Source: Bradyrhizobium sp. CSS354 (GTDB lineage: Bacteria > Pseudomonadota > Alphaproteobacteria > Rhizobiales > Xanthobacteraceae). From it: a stretch of 64,000 nt of DNA. The notes beneath the pieces were generated by a model. It made no database searches and had not been told where the DNA came from. It saw only the letters and a list, made by a program, of their open reading frames with translations. The position numbers were made by a program, and so were the translations under genes. Numbering within the stretch: the first letter of the stretch is position 1; the number at the start of each line of letters is the position of its first letter. Below are positions 36,299 through 44,673 of the stretch, in pieces. Location: positions 310,001 through 374,000 of the forward strand of contig NZ_JAACFU010000003.1 of the NCBI RefSeq assembly GCF_029051725.1. Direction: 5' to 3'.

Positions 36299-37357
36299 TT
36301 GCCCAAAAGCGCATCGGATTCGTCTTCTTCCATCGCTCCTAACCGCAAATTTGACCGCGACATGCAGGTTCCACCCGAGACCCAGGTCGTCATCGACTTC
36401 GACGACAACCGCGCCGCATCCGCGCTGGTCGGCCCTTACGGCCAGCATCTGGCACAGATCGAACGGCGGCTCGGCGTCGTCGTCGATTCCAAGGGCAACC
36501 ACATCACGATTGGCGGCTCGCGCGACGGCTGCGATGCGGCGCGCCGCGTGCTGGAGACGCTCTACGCCCAGGCCGTGAAGGGACAGGATCTCGACCAGGG
36601 CGAGGTCGAGGGCGCGATCCGAGCCGTGATCGCGCAGGGCTCGCTGTTCGAGTTCGACGCCAAGTCGGCCAAATCCACCTTCGACAGCATCAATCTGCGC
36701 AAGCGCCCGGTGCGCGCGCGCACGGCGGCGCAGGATTCCTACATCCGCGCGCTGAAGCGCCACGAGTTGGTGTTCGGCATCGGCCCCGCCGGCACCGGCA
36801 AGACCTGGCTCGCGGTCGCCCATGCCGCGCAACTGTTCGAGCGCAAGGAAGTCGACAAGATCATCCTGTCCCGTCCGGCGGTGGAAGCCGGCGAGCGGCT
36901 CGGCTTTTTGCCCGGCGATCTCCGCGAGAAGGTCGATCCTTATCTTCGCCCGATCTACGACGCGCTCTATGACCTGATGGACGCGCGTATCGTCGAGCGC
37001 GCGCTGCAGACCGGCGAGATCGAGATCGCGCCGCTTGCCTTCATGCGCGGTCGCACGCTGACCAACGCGGCCATCATCCTGGATGAGGCGCAGAACACCA
37101 CGTCGATGCAGATGAAGATGTTTTTGACCCGTCTCGGCGAGAACAGCCGCATGATCGTCACCGGCGATCCCTCGCAGATCGACTTGCCGAACGGCCAGAC
37201 CTCGGGCCTCGCCGAGGCGACGCGCCTGCTGAGCGGCGTCGAAGGCATTGCGCAAGTTCATTTCAAGGCCGAAGACGTGATCCGCCACGAACTCGTGGCG
37301 CGGATCGTCTCCGCCTACGAAGGGGCACCGCAGCGGCCGGCCGCCGGTAAATCCTGA
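36299..37357 (+). CDS. PhoH-like ATPase
   Basis: A 352-residue cytoplasmic P-loop ATPase of the PhoH/YbeZ family, functionally associated with YbeY and rRNA/RNA metabolism. It has an N-terminal KH-like region (residues about 27-90, QVVIDFDDNRAASALVG, GVVVDSKGNHITIGGSRDG), then Walker A FGIGPAGTGKTWLAVA, and Walker B AAIILDEAQNTTSMQMKMFL, followed by IVTGDPSQIDLP. The TTG at 36299, four bases after the miaB stop, gives the standard N terminus; ATG at 36362 is the fallback. The adjacent ybeY gene supports the role. Confidence 0.93.
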   Translation: MPKSASDSSSSIAPNRKFDRDMQVPPETQVVIDFDDNRAASALVGPYGQHLAQIERRLGVVVDSKGNHITIGGSRDGCDAARRVLETLYAQAVKGQDLDQGEVEGAIRAVIAQGSLFEFDAKSAKSTFDSINLRKRPVRARTAAQDSYIRALKRHELVFGIGPAGTGKTWLAVAHAAQLFERKEVDKIILSRPAVEAGERLGFLPGDLREKVDPYLRPIYDALYDLMDARIVERALQTGEIEIAPLAFMRGRTLTNAAIILDEAQNTTSMQMKMFLTRLGENSRMIVTGDPSQIDLPNGQTSGLAEATRLLSGVEGIAQVHFKAEDVIRHELVARIVSAYEGAPQRPAAGKS

Positions 37358-37418
37358 CGAGACAGCAACCGGACCATATGGGCGCGGACTAGCCGCCCCT
37401 TCGTTCCGAACAAGGACA

Positions 37419-37928
37419 ATGTCACACTCCAACCTTCCCATCACCGAGGTCCTCGTCGTCGCCGATTGCTGGCAGCGGGAGCCCGAATCCGAAGCCGTGA
37501 TCCAGCGCGCCGTGGCGGCCGCCGCCGAGAATGTCGACGAAGACGTTGCGGAGGCGGAAGTGGCGGTGATGCTGACCGATGATGCCGGCATCCGCACGCT
37601 GAACAGCAACTGGCGCGGCATCGACAAGCCGACCAACGTGCTGTCGTTTCCCGCGCTGCAGCCGGAAGGCGAATGGAAACCGGGCGATGCCCCGCGCATG
37701 CTCGGCGACATCGCGATCGCCTACGAGACCATGCGGCGTGAGGCGGACGAGGAACAAAAGCCGTTCGATCATCATTTGAGCCATCTCGCCGTGCACGGTT
37801 TCCTACATCTGGTCGGCTACGACCACGAAAATGAAGACGACGCCGAGGAAATGGAAGCGCTCGAACGAGAGATCCTGGCTCATCTCGGCATTCCCGACCC
37901 CTATGCCGACCGCCCAGGGACGCATTGA
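37419..37928 (+). CDS. ybeY: Endoribonuclease YbeY, rRNA maturation factor
   Basis: Zinc-dependent single-strand endoribonuclease needed for 16S rRNA 3' processing and 70S quality control. 169 residues. The metal-binding motif HxxxHxxxxxH is complete as H126, H130 and H136 in AVHGFLHLVGYDHENEDDAE; the upstream conserved stretch is DAGIRTLNSNWRGIDKPTNV with LSFP and GDIAIAYET. AAGGAC lies before the ATG. Neighbours phoH and corC match the classic phoH-ybeY-corC-lnt operon. Confidence 0.97.
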   Translation: MSHSNLPITEVLVVADCWQREPESEAVIQRAVAAAAENVDEDVAEAEVAVMLTDDAGIRTLNSNWRGIDKPTNVLSFPALQPEGEWKPGDAPRMLGDIAIAYETMRREADEEQKPFDHHLSHLAVHGFLHLVGYDHENEDDAEEMEALEREILAHLGIPDPYADRPGTH

Positions 37929-37929
37929 G

Positions 37930-39048
37930 ATGCCGGATTCGGACCCGATTCAAGACAATCCGCGCACCACGGCCAATTTGCCGGTTGTGGTAACGCCCGG
38001 CGAGGTGATGCGCCCGACCGCGGAAGGCTGGCTGCTGCGTGCCATTCGCAGCCTGTTCGGCTGGAAGGCGGGTTCGGTGCGCGACGACCTCCAGGTCGTG
38101 CTCGACGCCACGACGCCGGACGACACCGGCTTCTCGACGGTCGAGCGCACCATGCTGCGCAACATCCTCGGCCTGCACGAGCGTCGCATCGCCGATGTCA
38201 TGGTGCATCGCGCCGACATCATCGCGGTGAAGCGCGACATCCCGCTCGGCGAGTTGATGGACCGCTTCGAGAGCGCCGGCCATTCGCGCCTTGTAGTCTA
38301 CAACGAGACGCTCGACGATCCCGTCGGCATCGTCCATATCCGCGATCTGCTCGCCTTCATGACCGCGCGTGCGCGCGTGTCGGGGGTGACGAAAACCAAG
38401 CGCAAGAAGCCGCTGCCGGCCGGGCTCGATCTGCGTACGGTCGATCTCGCGCTGCCGCTCGAAGAAGCGCGCATCATCCGCAAGCTGCTCTACGTGCCGC
38501 CATCGATGCGGGCGATCGACCTGCTCGCGCAGATGCAGGCCACCCGCATCCATCTGGCGCTGGTGGTCGACGAATATGGCGGCAGTGATGGCCTGGTCTC
38601 GCTCGAGGACATCGTCGAGCAGATCGTCGGCGAGATCGACGACGAGCATGACAGCGACGAGCCGCCCTCGATCGTGCGGCTGCCCGACAACGCTTTCATC
38701 GCCGACGCCCGCGCCAGCCTCGACGACGTCCGCACCGTGATCGGCGAGGATTTCGTCACCGGGGAGGCCGGCGAGGAAGTGGAGACGCTGGGCGGTTATC
38801 TCGTCAGCTTCGTCGGGCGCCTGCCGGTGCGCGGCGAGGTGATCTCGGGCCCTGGCCATTACGAGATCGAGGTGCTCGATGCCGATCCGCGCCGGGTCAA
38901 GCGACTGCGGATCTCGACGCGAAAGGAGCGTCCCGCGCCGCGCACCCAGCGCGAGAGCCGGCGCCGCGAGGCTGCGCCGGACGGCAGCCAGCCGGCGGCC
39001 AGCGACACGCCCACCCCGCCGCCGAGCGACGGGACCGGTCCGCAGTGA
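37930..39048 (+). CDS. CBS-domain transporter-associated protein (CorC/HlyC family)
   Basis: A 372-residue protein with a CBS pair and a C-terminal CorC_HlyC domain, lacking the membrane DUF21 domain. The CBS pair covers about residues 75-235 (RIADVMVHRADIIAVKRDIP, HSRLVVYNETLDDPVGIVHI, LLYVPPSMRAIDLLAQMQ, LVVDEYGGSDGLVSLEDIVE). The C-terminal domain spans about 250-330 (EVETLGGYLVSFVGRLPVRG). A basic, Pro-rich tail follows. CorC-type proteins assist Mg/Co efflux or envelope homeostasis; the exact role is unclear. The ATG lies one base after the ybeY stop, and its stop overlaps lnt. Confidence 0.88.
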   Translation: MPDSDPIQDNPRTTANLPVVVTPGEVMRPTAEGWLLRAIRSLFGWKAGSVRDDLQVVLDATTPDDTGFSTVERTMLRNILGLHERRIADVMVHRADIIAVKRDIPLGELMDRFESAGHSRLVVYNETLDDPVGIVHIRDLLAFMTARARVSGVTKTKRKKPLPAGLDLRTVDLALPLEEARIIRKLLYVPPSMRAIDLLAQMQATRIHLALVVDEYGGSDGLVSLEDIVEQIVGEIDDEHDSDEPPSIVRLPDNAFIADARASLDDVRTVIGEDFVTGEAGEEVETLGGYLVSFVGRLPVRGEVISGPGHYEIEVLDADPRRVKRLRISTRKERPAPRTQRESRRREAAPDGSQPAASDTPTPPPSDGTGPQ

Positions 39049-40658
39049 GCCCGTTCCAGCGATTTCGCCAGATCGCGCTTGCCATCATCCTGACCTGGGG
39101 ATGGAAGCGCGCGCTCGTCGCGATGGCTGCCGGCGCGCTCTCGGTGCTGGCGCTGGCGCCGTTCAACGCGTTCCCGGTGCTGTTCATCACCTTCCCGGTG
39201 CTGGTCTGGCTGATCGACGGCGCCGGCGCCGGACGATATCGCGGCGTCCCGGCCGCAGCGCTGACCGGCTACTGGTTTGGACTCGGCTATTTCGTGCCCG
39301 GCCTCTACTGGATCGGCTACGCCTTCTTCGTCGACGCCGATGTATTCGCCTGGCTGACACCGTTCGCGGTGCTGGGCCTGCCGGCCTATCTTTCCATATT
39401 CACGGCGATGGGCTTTGCGCTCGCCCGCCTGCTCTGGACAAAGAATGCGACGCGCGTGCTTGCGCTGGCGGCAAGCCTCACCATCACCGAATGGCTGCGC
39501 GGTCATGCGCTGACCGGCTTTCCCTGGAACGCGTTCGGCTATGCGCTCTCCGAGCCGCTGCCGCTGGCACAAACGGCGTCGCTGATCGGCCTGTGGGGCA
39601 TGACGTTCCTGACGGTTGCGATCTTCGCGAGCCCGGCGGCGCTGATCGACCGCACGCCCGATCGCCGCCTGGCGTGGCGCGCACCGGCCGCAGCCGTGGC
39701 GCTCCTGCTTGTCATGAGCATCTTCGGCGCGATCCGCCTGTCGCTGCATCCGACCACGATGGTCGCGGGCACCAAGTTGCGCCTGATGCAGCCGGATCTC
39801 CAGCAGGACGCGAAGTTCAACTACGCCGCCAAGGCGGAGGTGATGAAGAAATATCTGGCCTTGTCGGACCGCGCCTCCGGGCCGCAATCGACCGGCGTGC
39901 GCGATGCCACCATCCTGATCTGGCCGGAATCCGCCTTCCCGTTCTTCCTGACTCGCGAAGCCGACGCGATGGCGCAAATCGCGGAGCTTCTGCCCAAGGG
40001 CACGGTGCTGATCACGGGCTCGGTCCGCGCGCCCGACCTGCCGCGGGGCACGCCGATCACACGCGCCTATAATTCGATTTACGTGATCGACCACGACGGC
40101 AGCGTGCTCTCTATGTACGACAAGCTGCATTTGGTGCCGTTCGGCGAATTTCTTCCCTATCAGGGCTTGATGGAGAAGCTCGGTTTCGAGCAACTCACGC
40201 GTGTGCGCGGCGGCTTCATTCCCGGCACCGTGCGGCATGCGCTCCCGGTCCCCGGTGCGCCGTCCGCGCTGCCGCTCATCTGCTACGAAGCTATCTTCCC
40301 CGGTGAGGTGGCTGGACGCAATGAACGTCCGGGCTGGATCGTGAATCTCACCAATGACGGCTGGTTCGGAATCTCGACCGGCCCCTACCAACACCTCGAA
40401 CAGGCGCGGATGCGCGCGATCGAGCTCGGATTGCCGCTGGTTCGCTCCGCCAATACCGGCGTTTCCGCAGTGATCGATCCGGTGGGACGCGTCGTCGCCA
40501 GCCTCGGTCTCGGGATCGAAGGTATTTTGGATGCAGATCTGCCCGCCGCGATCCCGCCGACCATCTATGCACGCGTAGGCGATGTACCCGCGGCCATGCT
40601 TGTCGCGCTCGCCGTGTTTTGGGCGGTCCGCCGACGTGTTGCCAAACGGCACCTCTGA
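39045..40658 (+). CDS. lnt: Apolipoprotein N-acyltransferase
   Basis: Inner-membrane enzyme that N-acylates the amino-terminal Cys of lipoproteins. 537 residues. The N-terminal half has several membrane helices (VAMAAGALSVLALAPFNAFP, FLTVAIFASPAALI, AAAVALLLVMSIFGAI); the nitrilase domain carries the catalytic triad Glu in LIWPESAFPF, Lys in YDKLHLVPFGEFLPY and Cys in PLICYEAIFP; a last helix (DVPAAMLVALAVFWAV) closes the protein. The GTG start at 39045 overlaps the corC stop by four bases. It is the last gene of the phoH-ybeY-corC-lnt run. Confidence 0.96.
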   Translation: MSPFQRFRQIALAIILTWGWKRALVAMAAGALSVLALAPFNAFPVLFITFPVLVWLIDGAGAGRYRGVPAAALTGYWFGLGYFVPGLYWIGYAFFVDADVFAWLTPFAVLGLPAYLSIFTAMGFALARLLWTKNATRVLALAASLTITEWLRGHALTGFPWNAFGYALSEPLPLAQTASLIGLWGMTFLTVAIFASPAALIDRTPDRRLAWRAPAAAVALLLVMSIFGAIRLSLHPTTMVAGTKLRLMQPDLQQDAKFNYAAKAEVMKKYLALSDRASGPQSTGVRDATILIWPESAFPFFLTREADAMAQIAELLPKGTVLITGSVRAPDLPRGTPITRAYNSIYVIDHDGSVLSMYDKLHLVPFGEFLPYQGLMEKLGFEQLTRVRGGFIPGTVRHALPVPGAPSALPLICYEAIFPGEVAGRNERPGWIVNLTNDGWFGISTGPYQHLEQARMRAIELGLPLVRSANTGVSAVIDPVGRVVASLGLGIEGILDADLPAAIPPTIYARVGDVPAAMLVALAVFWAVRRRVAKRHL

Positions 40659-40682
40659 TCGCGCAGCCGCGGCCGATAACTT

Positions 40683-40709
40683 TTGACAACCGTAGTCCCA
40701 CGGTTGACA
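40683..40709 (+). promoter_or_regulatory. Palindrome between two TTGACA boxes upstream of the XRE gene
   Basis: CAACCGT-AGTCCC-ACGGTTG (40687-40706) is a perfect 7-bp inverted repeat. It is flanked and partly overlapped by TTGACA at 40683-40688 and again at 40704-40709, each a perfect -35 consensus. No strong -10 was found at the right distance. The arrangement suits an operator for autoregulation by the XRE protein encoded 160 bases downstream, but this is inference. Confidence 0.35.
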
Positions 40710-40868
40710 GACTGCACGCGGCCTCCTCATTCTGCACCGGCTGCAAAAGACAGTGGGTATTGCTAAATTTCTCCGCAATGTTTCCCAATAACAGGGTCTG
40801 ATTTTGACGTTGCTTACACCTGAGGCATTCCTGATTGCGCCGAAGGTGATGTTTGGAGGGCTGAGGAA

Positions 40869-41282
40869 ATGTCGAAAGCGCCCAACCCTGTTGACAAATA
40901 TGTCGGCAGTCGCGTGCGGATGCGCCGCATCATGTTGGGCATGAGCCAGGAAAAGCTGGGTGAAGCTTTGGGCCTGACCTTCCAACAAGTTCAGAAATAC
41001 GAAAAGGGCACAAACCGGGTCGGCGCGAGCCGCATCCAGCAAATTGCCGAAATTCTCCAGGTGCCGGTGTCGTTCCTGTTCGAGGGCGGTCCGAGCGGCG
41101 TGGCGGGGCCGGACGGCTTCGCAGAAGGCGCATCGCCGTCTTACGTCTCGGATTTCCTCGCGACTTCCGAAGGACTCGCCCTGACCAAGGCGTTCACCCG
41201 AATCACCGATTCCAAGATGCGCCGCTCGATCGTCGATCTCGTCGAGCAGATCGCGGCCCGCGAAGGCCCCGATAAGCGCTGA
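40869..41282 (+). CDS. XRE family transcriptional regulator
   Basis: A 137-residue DNA-binding protein. The helix-turn-helix lies at residues about 12-66: VRMRRIMLGMSQEKLGEALG, then LTFQQVQKYEKGTNRVGASR and IQQIAEILQVP. The C-terminal half is helical (SDFLATSEGLALTKAFTRIT, MRRSIVDLVEQIA) and probably mediates dimerisation. This type sits after lnt in many Rhizobiales, usually just before metK and trmB; here an M20 peptidase gene follows instead. GGAGGG and GAGGAA precede the ATG. Target genes are unknown; autoregulation through the upstream palindrome is possible. Confidence 0.92.
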   Translation: MSKAPNPVDKYVGSRVRMRRIMLGMSQEKLGEALGLTFQQVQKYEKGTNRVGASRIQQIAEILQVPVSFLFEGGPSGVAGPDGFAEGASPSYVSDFLATSEGLALTKAFTRITDSKMRRSIVDLVEQIAAREGPDKR

Positions 41283-41397
41283 GGCGGTATCTCAATTCGA
41301 TTTGAGGCTGCGTCAAATCTGGCCTATGTCGTCATTTGTGGCCGCGCTTTGATGCGCGTCTTCCTCGATGATGCGATTCAAAGGCACAGATGCGCTC

Positions 41398-42525
41398 ATG
41401 GTCAGCTCCAATTGGTTCGATTCCCAAACTATTCTCGATGGCATCCGCCGCTGGGTGGAGGTCGAGACGCCAACGGACGCGCCTGAACAGGTCAACAAGC
41501 TGGTCTCGATGGTCGCGGAGCAATACCGCGACCTCCCTGTTACGCTCGAGCGCATCGCCGGCGTCGATGGCTGCGGCGATCATCTCGTGGCGCGCTCGAC
41601 CTGGGGTCAGGACCGGCCCGGCATCCTGGTGCTGAGCCACCTCGATACCGTTCACCCCATGGGATTCATCGAGCGCCTGCCGTTCAAGGTCGAAGGCGAC
41701 AGCGCATTCGGTCCCGGCATCTACGACATGAAGGGCGGCGCCTACATCGCCCATCACGCCTTTCGCGCGCTTTGTGCCACGGCCGATCGCTCGCCGCTCG
41801 GCATCACCCATCTGTTCACCTCCGACGAGGAGATCGGCAGCCCCACCTCTCGCGCACTCATCGAGACCGAAGGGCGCAAAGCGAAGTACGTGCTGGTGAC
41901 GGAGCCGGCCCGCGACGGCGGCAAGATCGTCACCGGCCGCAAGGGCGTCGGGCGATTCGAAGTGTTCATCAAGGGCGTGCCCGCGCATGCCGGCACGCGG
42001 CCCCAGGATGGCCGCAGCGCGATCCGCGAGCTCGCCAACGTCATCCTGGCGCTGGAAGCGATGAACGATCTGGCGCGCGGCGTCACCGTCAATGTCGGCG
42101 TGGTGCGCGGCGGCACGCGGCCCAACGTGACGCCGGAAGAAGCCTATGCCGAAATCGATCTGCGCGTGCTGAGCCTGAAGGACGCGGATGAATTCGTCGG
42201 CAAGATCCTCGCCCTGACATCGAAGACGGATGGCGTCACCGTCAAGGTCACGGGCGGGCTCAATCGTCCGCCTTACGAGAAGAGCAATGCCGGCGCCTCG
42301 CTGTACGAACATGCGAAGACGGTTGCCACGGAGATCGGCTTCGAGCTGGTCGACGTTCACACCGGCGGCGGCTCGGACGGTAATTTCACCGCCGCCCACA
42401 CCGCGACGCTCGACGGGCTCGGCGTCGACGGTAAGGGCGCGCACACTCATTATGAGCAGCTCTATGTCTCGTCGCTCGAACCGCGCGCGCGGCTGCTTCA
42501 TCGCCTGTACCAGACGCTACGATGA
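41398..42525 (+). CDS. M20 family metallopeptidase (glutamate carboxypeptidase-like)
   Basis: A 375-residue zinc peptidase of the M20/CPG2 group that cleaves C-terminal glutamate or related amides. Metal-site segments are intact: LVLSHLDTVHP (His and catalytic Asp), GPGIYDMKGG (bridging Asp), FTSDEEIGSP (catalytic Glu, ligand Glu), VTEPARDGG, and the C-terminal THYEQLYVSS His. The lid domain (GVPAHAGTRPQDGRSAIREL) is present. There is no signal peptide, so it is cytoplasmic. ATG at 41398 is chosen; ATGs at 41368/41371 would add ten residues. The stop overlaps the trmB start. It occupies the place where metK usually lies. Confidence 0.9.
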   Translation: MVSSNWFDSQTILDGIRRWVEVETPTDAPEQVNKLVSMVAEQYRDLPVTLERIAGVDGCGDHLVARSTWGQDRPGILVLSHLDTVHPMGFIERLPFKVEGDSAFGPGIYDMKGGAYIAHHAFRALCATADRSPLGITHLFTSDEEIGSPTSRALIETEGRKAKYVLVTEPARDGGKIVTGRKGVGRFEVFIKGVPAHAGTRPQDGRSAIRELANVILALEAMNDLARGVTVNVGVVRGGTRPNVTPEEAYAEIDLRVLSLKDADEFVGKILALTSKTDGVTVKVTGGLNRPPYEKSNAGASLYEHAKTVATEIGFELVDVHTGGGSDGNFTAAHTATLDGLGVDGKGAHTHYEQLYVSSLEPRARLLHRLYQTLR

Positions 42526-43232
42526 GTGAGCGCAAATCAGATCCCGATCGCGAGGACAGCGAGCGCGCCTTCTTCGGACGCCGCAAGGGCCACAAGCTCA
42601 GGCAGCACCAGGCCGAGCTGATCGATCATTTGCTGCCGCGTCTTGCGCTCGCCATCGATCGCGAAGCACCGGCGGATGCCCGCGAGATCTTCGTGCCCGC
42701 AGCCGACGATTTGCGGCTCGAGATCGGCTTCGGCGGCGGCGAGCATCTTGCGGCGGAAGCGCAAAACTTCGCAACAACCGGCTTCATCGGCTGCGAGCCC
42801 TACGTCAACGGCATGGCGAAGATCCTCGCGCAGATCGAGGTCGCCGACATCGGCAACATCCGCCTGTTCGCAGGCGATGCTGCCGAGCTCCTGGCCTGGC
42901 TGCCGAAGGCTTCGCTGTCGCGGATCGACCTGATCCATCCCGATCCCTGGCCGAAACGGCGGCACTGGAAGCGGCGCTTCGTCCAGGACCGGACCATCGC
43001 CGCGATGGCGCGCGTGTTGAAAGCCGGCGGCGAGTTTCGTTTCGTTTGCGACATCGACGATTATTGCGCCTGGACGCTGTCGCATCTGTCGCGCTCGACG
43101 GATTTCGTCTGGCTTGCGGAGCGCGCTGATGATTTCCGGCAGCCCTGGGCTGGCTACACCATGACGCGTTACGGCAGGAAAGCCGCGCGCGAGGGACGCA
43201 AGGCGGCGTATCTGCGATTCAGGCGGGTCTAG
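42522..43232 (+). CDS. trmB: tRNA (guanine-N7-)-methyltransferase
   Basis: SAM-dependent enzyme forming m7G46 in tRNA. 236 residues. The AdoMet loop is LRLEIGFGGGEHLAAEA, the acidic residue after strand 2 is in GFIGCEPYVNG, and the catalytic signature is LIHPDPWPKRRHWKRRFVQD; the C-terminal TMTRYGRKAAREGRKAAYLR fits the T-x-x-E-like product end. The start overlaps the M20 peptidase stop (ATGA). The stop codon overlaps that of the convergent DUF2336 gene by two bases. Confidence 0.96.
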   Translation: MSERKSDPDREDSERAFFGRRKGHKLRQHQAELIDHLLPRLALAIDREAPADAREIFVPAADDLRLEIGFGGGEHLAAEAQNFATTGFIGCEPYVNGMAKILAQIEVADIGNIRLFAGDAAELLAWLPKASLSRIDLIHPDPWPKRRHWKRRFVQDRTIAAMARVLKAGGEFRFVCDIDDYCAWTLSHLSRSTDFVWLAERADDFRQPWAGYTMTRYGRKAAREGRKAAYLRFRRV

Positions 43233-44311
43233 ATCGTCTGCCGATTGCGCCAGAAATTCACGACGCGCTCGGCGGTCGTCGGCATCAGCCGCGTGAAGTT
43301 CGCGCGCGCCTGCTCAAGATCGGCGTCGGCTGGCGTGCGATTCGGGCCGTACCACATCAGGATCAGCGCCCGCACCGTCGGCCAGCTGACATTCAGTACG
43401 CGCGCGAGAACCAGAATTGGATCGTAGCGGTCACCCGTGATCAGGCGGTCGAGGACCGTGAGGCGGACGCCGGACATCGCCGAAAGCGAGGCGATCGCCT
43501 CCTCGTATTTGTGCGCCTTCGCGAATCCAAGCAGCGCGCTCTCGCCAAGATGACCCTCGCGATGCAAGGCCAGCACCGTGCGCTGCGCCCCCGAGAAATC
43601 GCGACGCGGGCCCGGCGGCAGCGTGGCTTCCTCGATGGCCGCCATGGCGCGCTTGATCTCGACCTGGCGCACGGGATTGACCACGCTCGAGAGGCGACGG
43701 CGGATGACGTCGAGCGTGCCGTCGAGAAGTTGTTTCAGGTTCTCACCCGAAAGATCGCTACGCTGGCCGATCCTGAGAGTCAGCACGCCATCCTGCGCGG
43801 CACGCTTGATCAGCTCGGAATAGCTGCCGGGCGAGAACGCCGCGCCGGAATTGCCCGCGGCGCGGCGCACCACGTCGCGATCGCCGCGCTCGACCAGCAC
43901 GTCGGTGATGACGGCCGACAGCGTGGGGCGTTCGCTCATCGCCAGCAGATGGCCCTGGCCCTTCAGTCGCGCGATCTCGACGAGAGCAGCGTCGTCGAGC
44001 ACGGGCGAATGGCGCAGCACGGGGCCCGCCACCGCGATTTCGTTTTCGCGCGCGAGCTGGCTCACGAGGTGCCGCGGCGCGTTGTTCAGGCGCGAGAAGC
44101 GTTCGGCGAGATCGACGCGCGAGGCGAGCTCGGCATGCGGGACGAGATCGATCAGCAGGTTGTCGAAGAGATCGATGACATCGGGACGAAGGTTCTCGGC
44201 GTCCTGAAAGAACAATTGGGAGATGGCGTGCGCGATCTCGCCGCGACGCCGCGGGTCGCCGCGTTTGACGATATCGTCCAGTCCGGGAATGAGCGACGTG
44301 GCAACGGTCAT
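43229..44311 (-). CDS. DUF2336 domain protein
   Basis: A 360-residue protein of the alphaproteobacterial DUF2336 family, function unknown. It is all-helical with HEAT-like repeats: DIVKRGDPRRRGEIAHAISQ, HAELASRVDLAERFSRLNNA, HLVSQLARENEIAVAGPVLR, ISAVITDVLVERGDRDVV-like segments, then a central region GVLTLRIGQRSDLSGENLKQ and a C-terminal helical domain. No signal peptide or membrane span. The ATG at 44311 is the likely start; the frame runs 20 codons further without support. It is the only minus-strand gene inside a long plus-strand housekeeping block. Confidence 0.83.
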   Translation of the reverse strand: MTVATSLIPGLDDIVKRGDPRRRGEIAHAISQLFFQDAENLRPDVIDLFDNLLIDLVPHAELASRVDLAERFSRLNNAPRHLVSQLARENEIAVAGPVLRHSPVLDDAALVEIARLKGQGHLLAMSERPTLSAVITDVLVERGDRDVVRRAAGNSGAAFSPGSYSELIKRAAQDGVLTLRIGQRSDLSGENLKQLLDGTLDVIRRRLSSVVNPVRQVEIKRAMAAIEEATLPPGPRRDFSGAQRTVLALHREGHLGESALLGFAKAHKYEEAIASLSAMSGVRLTVLDRLITGDRYDPILVLARVLNVSWPTVRALILMWYGPNRTPADADLEQARANFTRLMPTTAERVVNFWRNRQTI

Positions 44312-44459
44312 GAAACGCAAACTCGTACGGGGCACGCCGCGGGTGCGCCCTCGGTCCAAGCCGCCCCACAATCAGGGAATTTAGGCCTCGGAGGTGAAGG
44401 AAGCGTTGCGCGCGGCCGCGGGCCGGGCGCAAAAAGCCTAGCCTGCCCTGCATGGGCCT

Positions 44460-44554
44460 TGTCCGGGAAGACGGAAAGGGCTATATCAGCGCCAATTCAT
44501 CTTCTCATACGATCCGCGTAGTGAGAGTGGGCCCGAAAGGACCCGCTCTTTTTT
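44460..44554 (+). ncRNA. rimP leader (attenuator-like RNA)
   Basis: The 362-base gene-free stretch 44312-44673 ahead of rimP holds a structured leader that ends in a complete intrinsic terminator, followed by about 120 bases before the rimP start. The position, upstream of the rimP-nusA-infB operon in a Rhizobiales genome, and the terminal hairpin match the described rimP-leader motif, a proposed premature-termination element. Its 5' limit is a guess; CTATATCAG near 44491 could be a -10 box or part of the RNA. No covariance model could be run. Confidence 0.55.
44524..44554 (+). terminator. Intrinsic terminator in the rimP leader
   Basis: AGAGTGGGCCC (44524-44534) pairs with GGACCCGCTCT (44539-44549) through nine Watson-Crick pairs, one U-G wobble and one mismatch, closed by a GAAA tetraloop and followed by TTTTTT. 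It lies before rimP rather than after a gene, which fits attenuation. Confidence 0.8.
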
Positions 44555-44673
44555 ATTACCTGAAGGCGGCTTGGTGGAAGATATGCGGCCCGGCGATCTG
44601 TCGGGAGAGTTCCGAAGCGAGCTTTGAGATCTTAAACCAAGCCTTAACCATATCGAGCGCCTTGACCTCTGAC

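Noticed and set aside
38859..41042. Open frame of over 700 codons on the minus strand opposite corC-lnt
   Set aside because: It is a high-GC shadow of corC, lnt and the XRE gene. Its composition is Arg/His/Gly-rich with no recognisable domain, while the plus-strand genes have full motifs and overlapping starts and stops.
41291..41306. Hairpin CTCAA-TTCGAT-TTGAG after the XRE gene as a terminator
   Set aside because: The stem has only five pairs and no T-tract follows, so it is too weak to call.
44452..44673. N-terminal extension of RimP back to the ATG at 44452
   Set aside because: It would translate through the leader terminator and adds residues with no RimP homology. The ATG at 44674 matches the family start.
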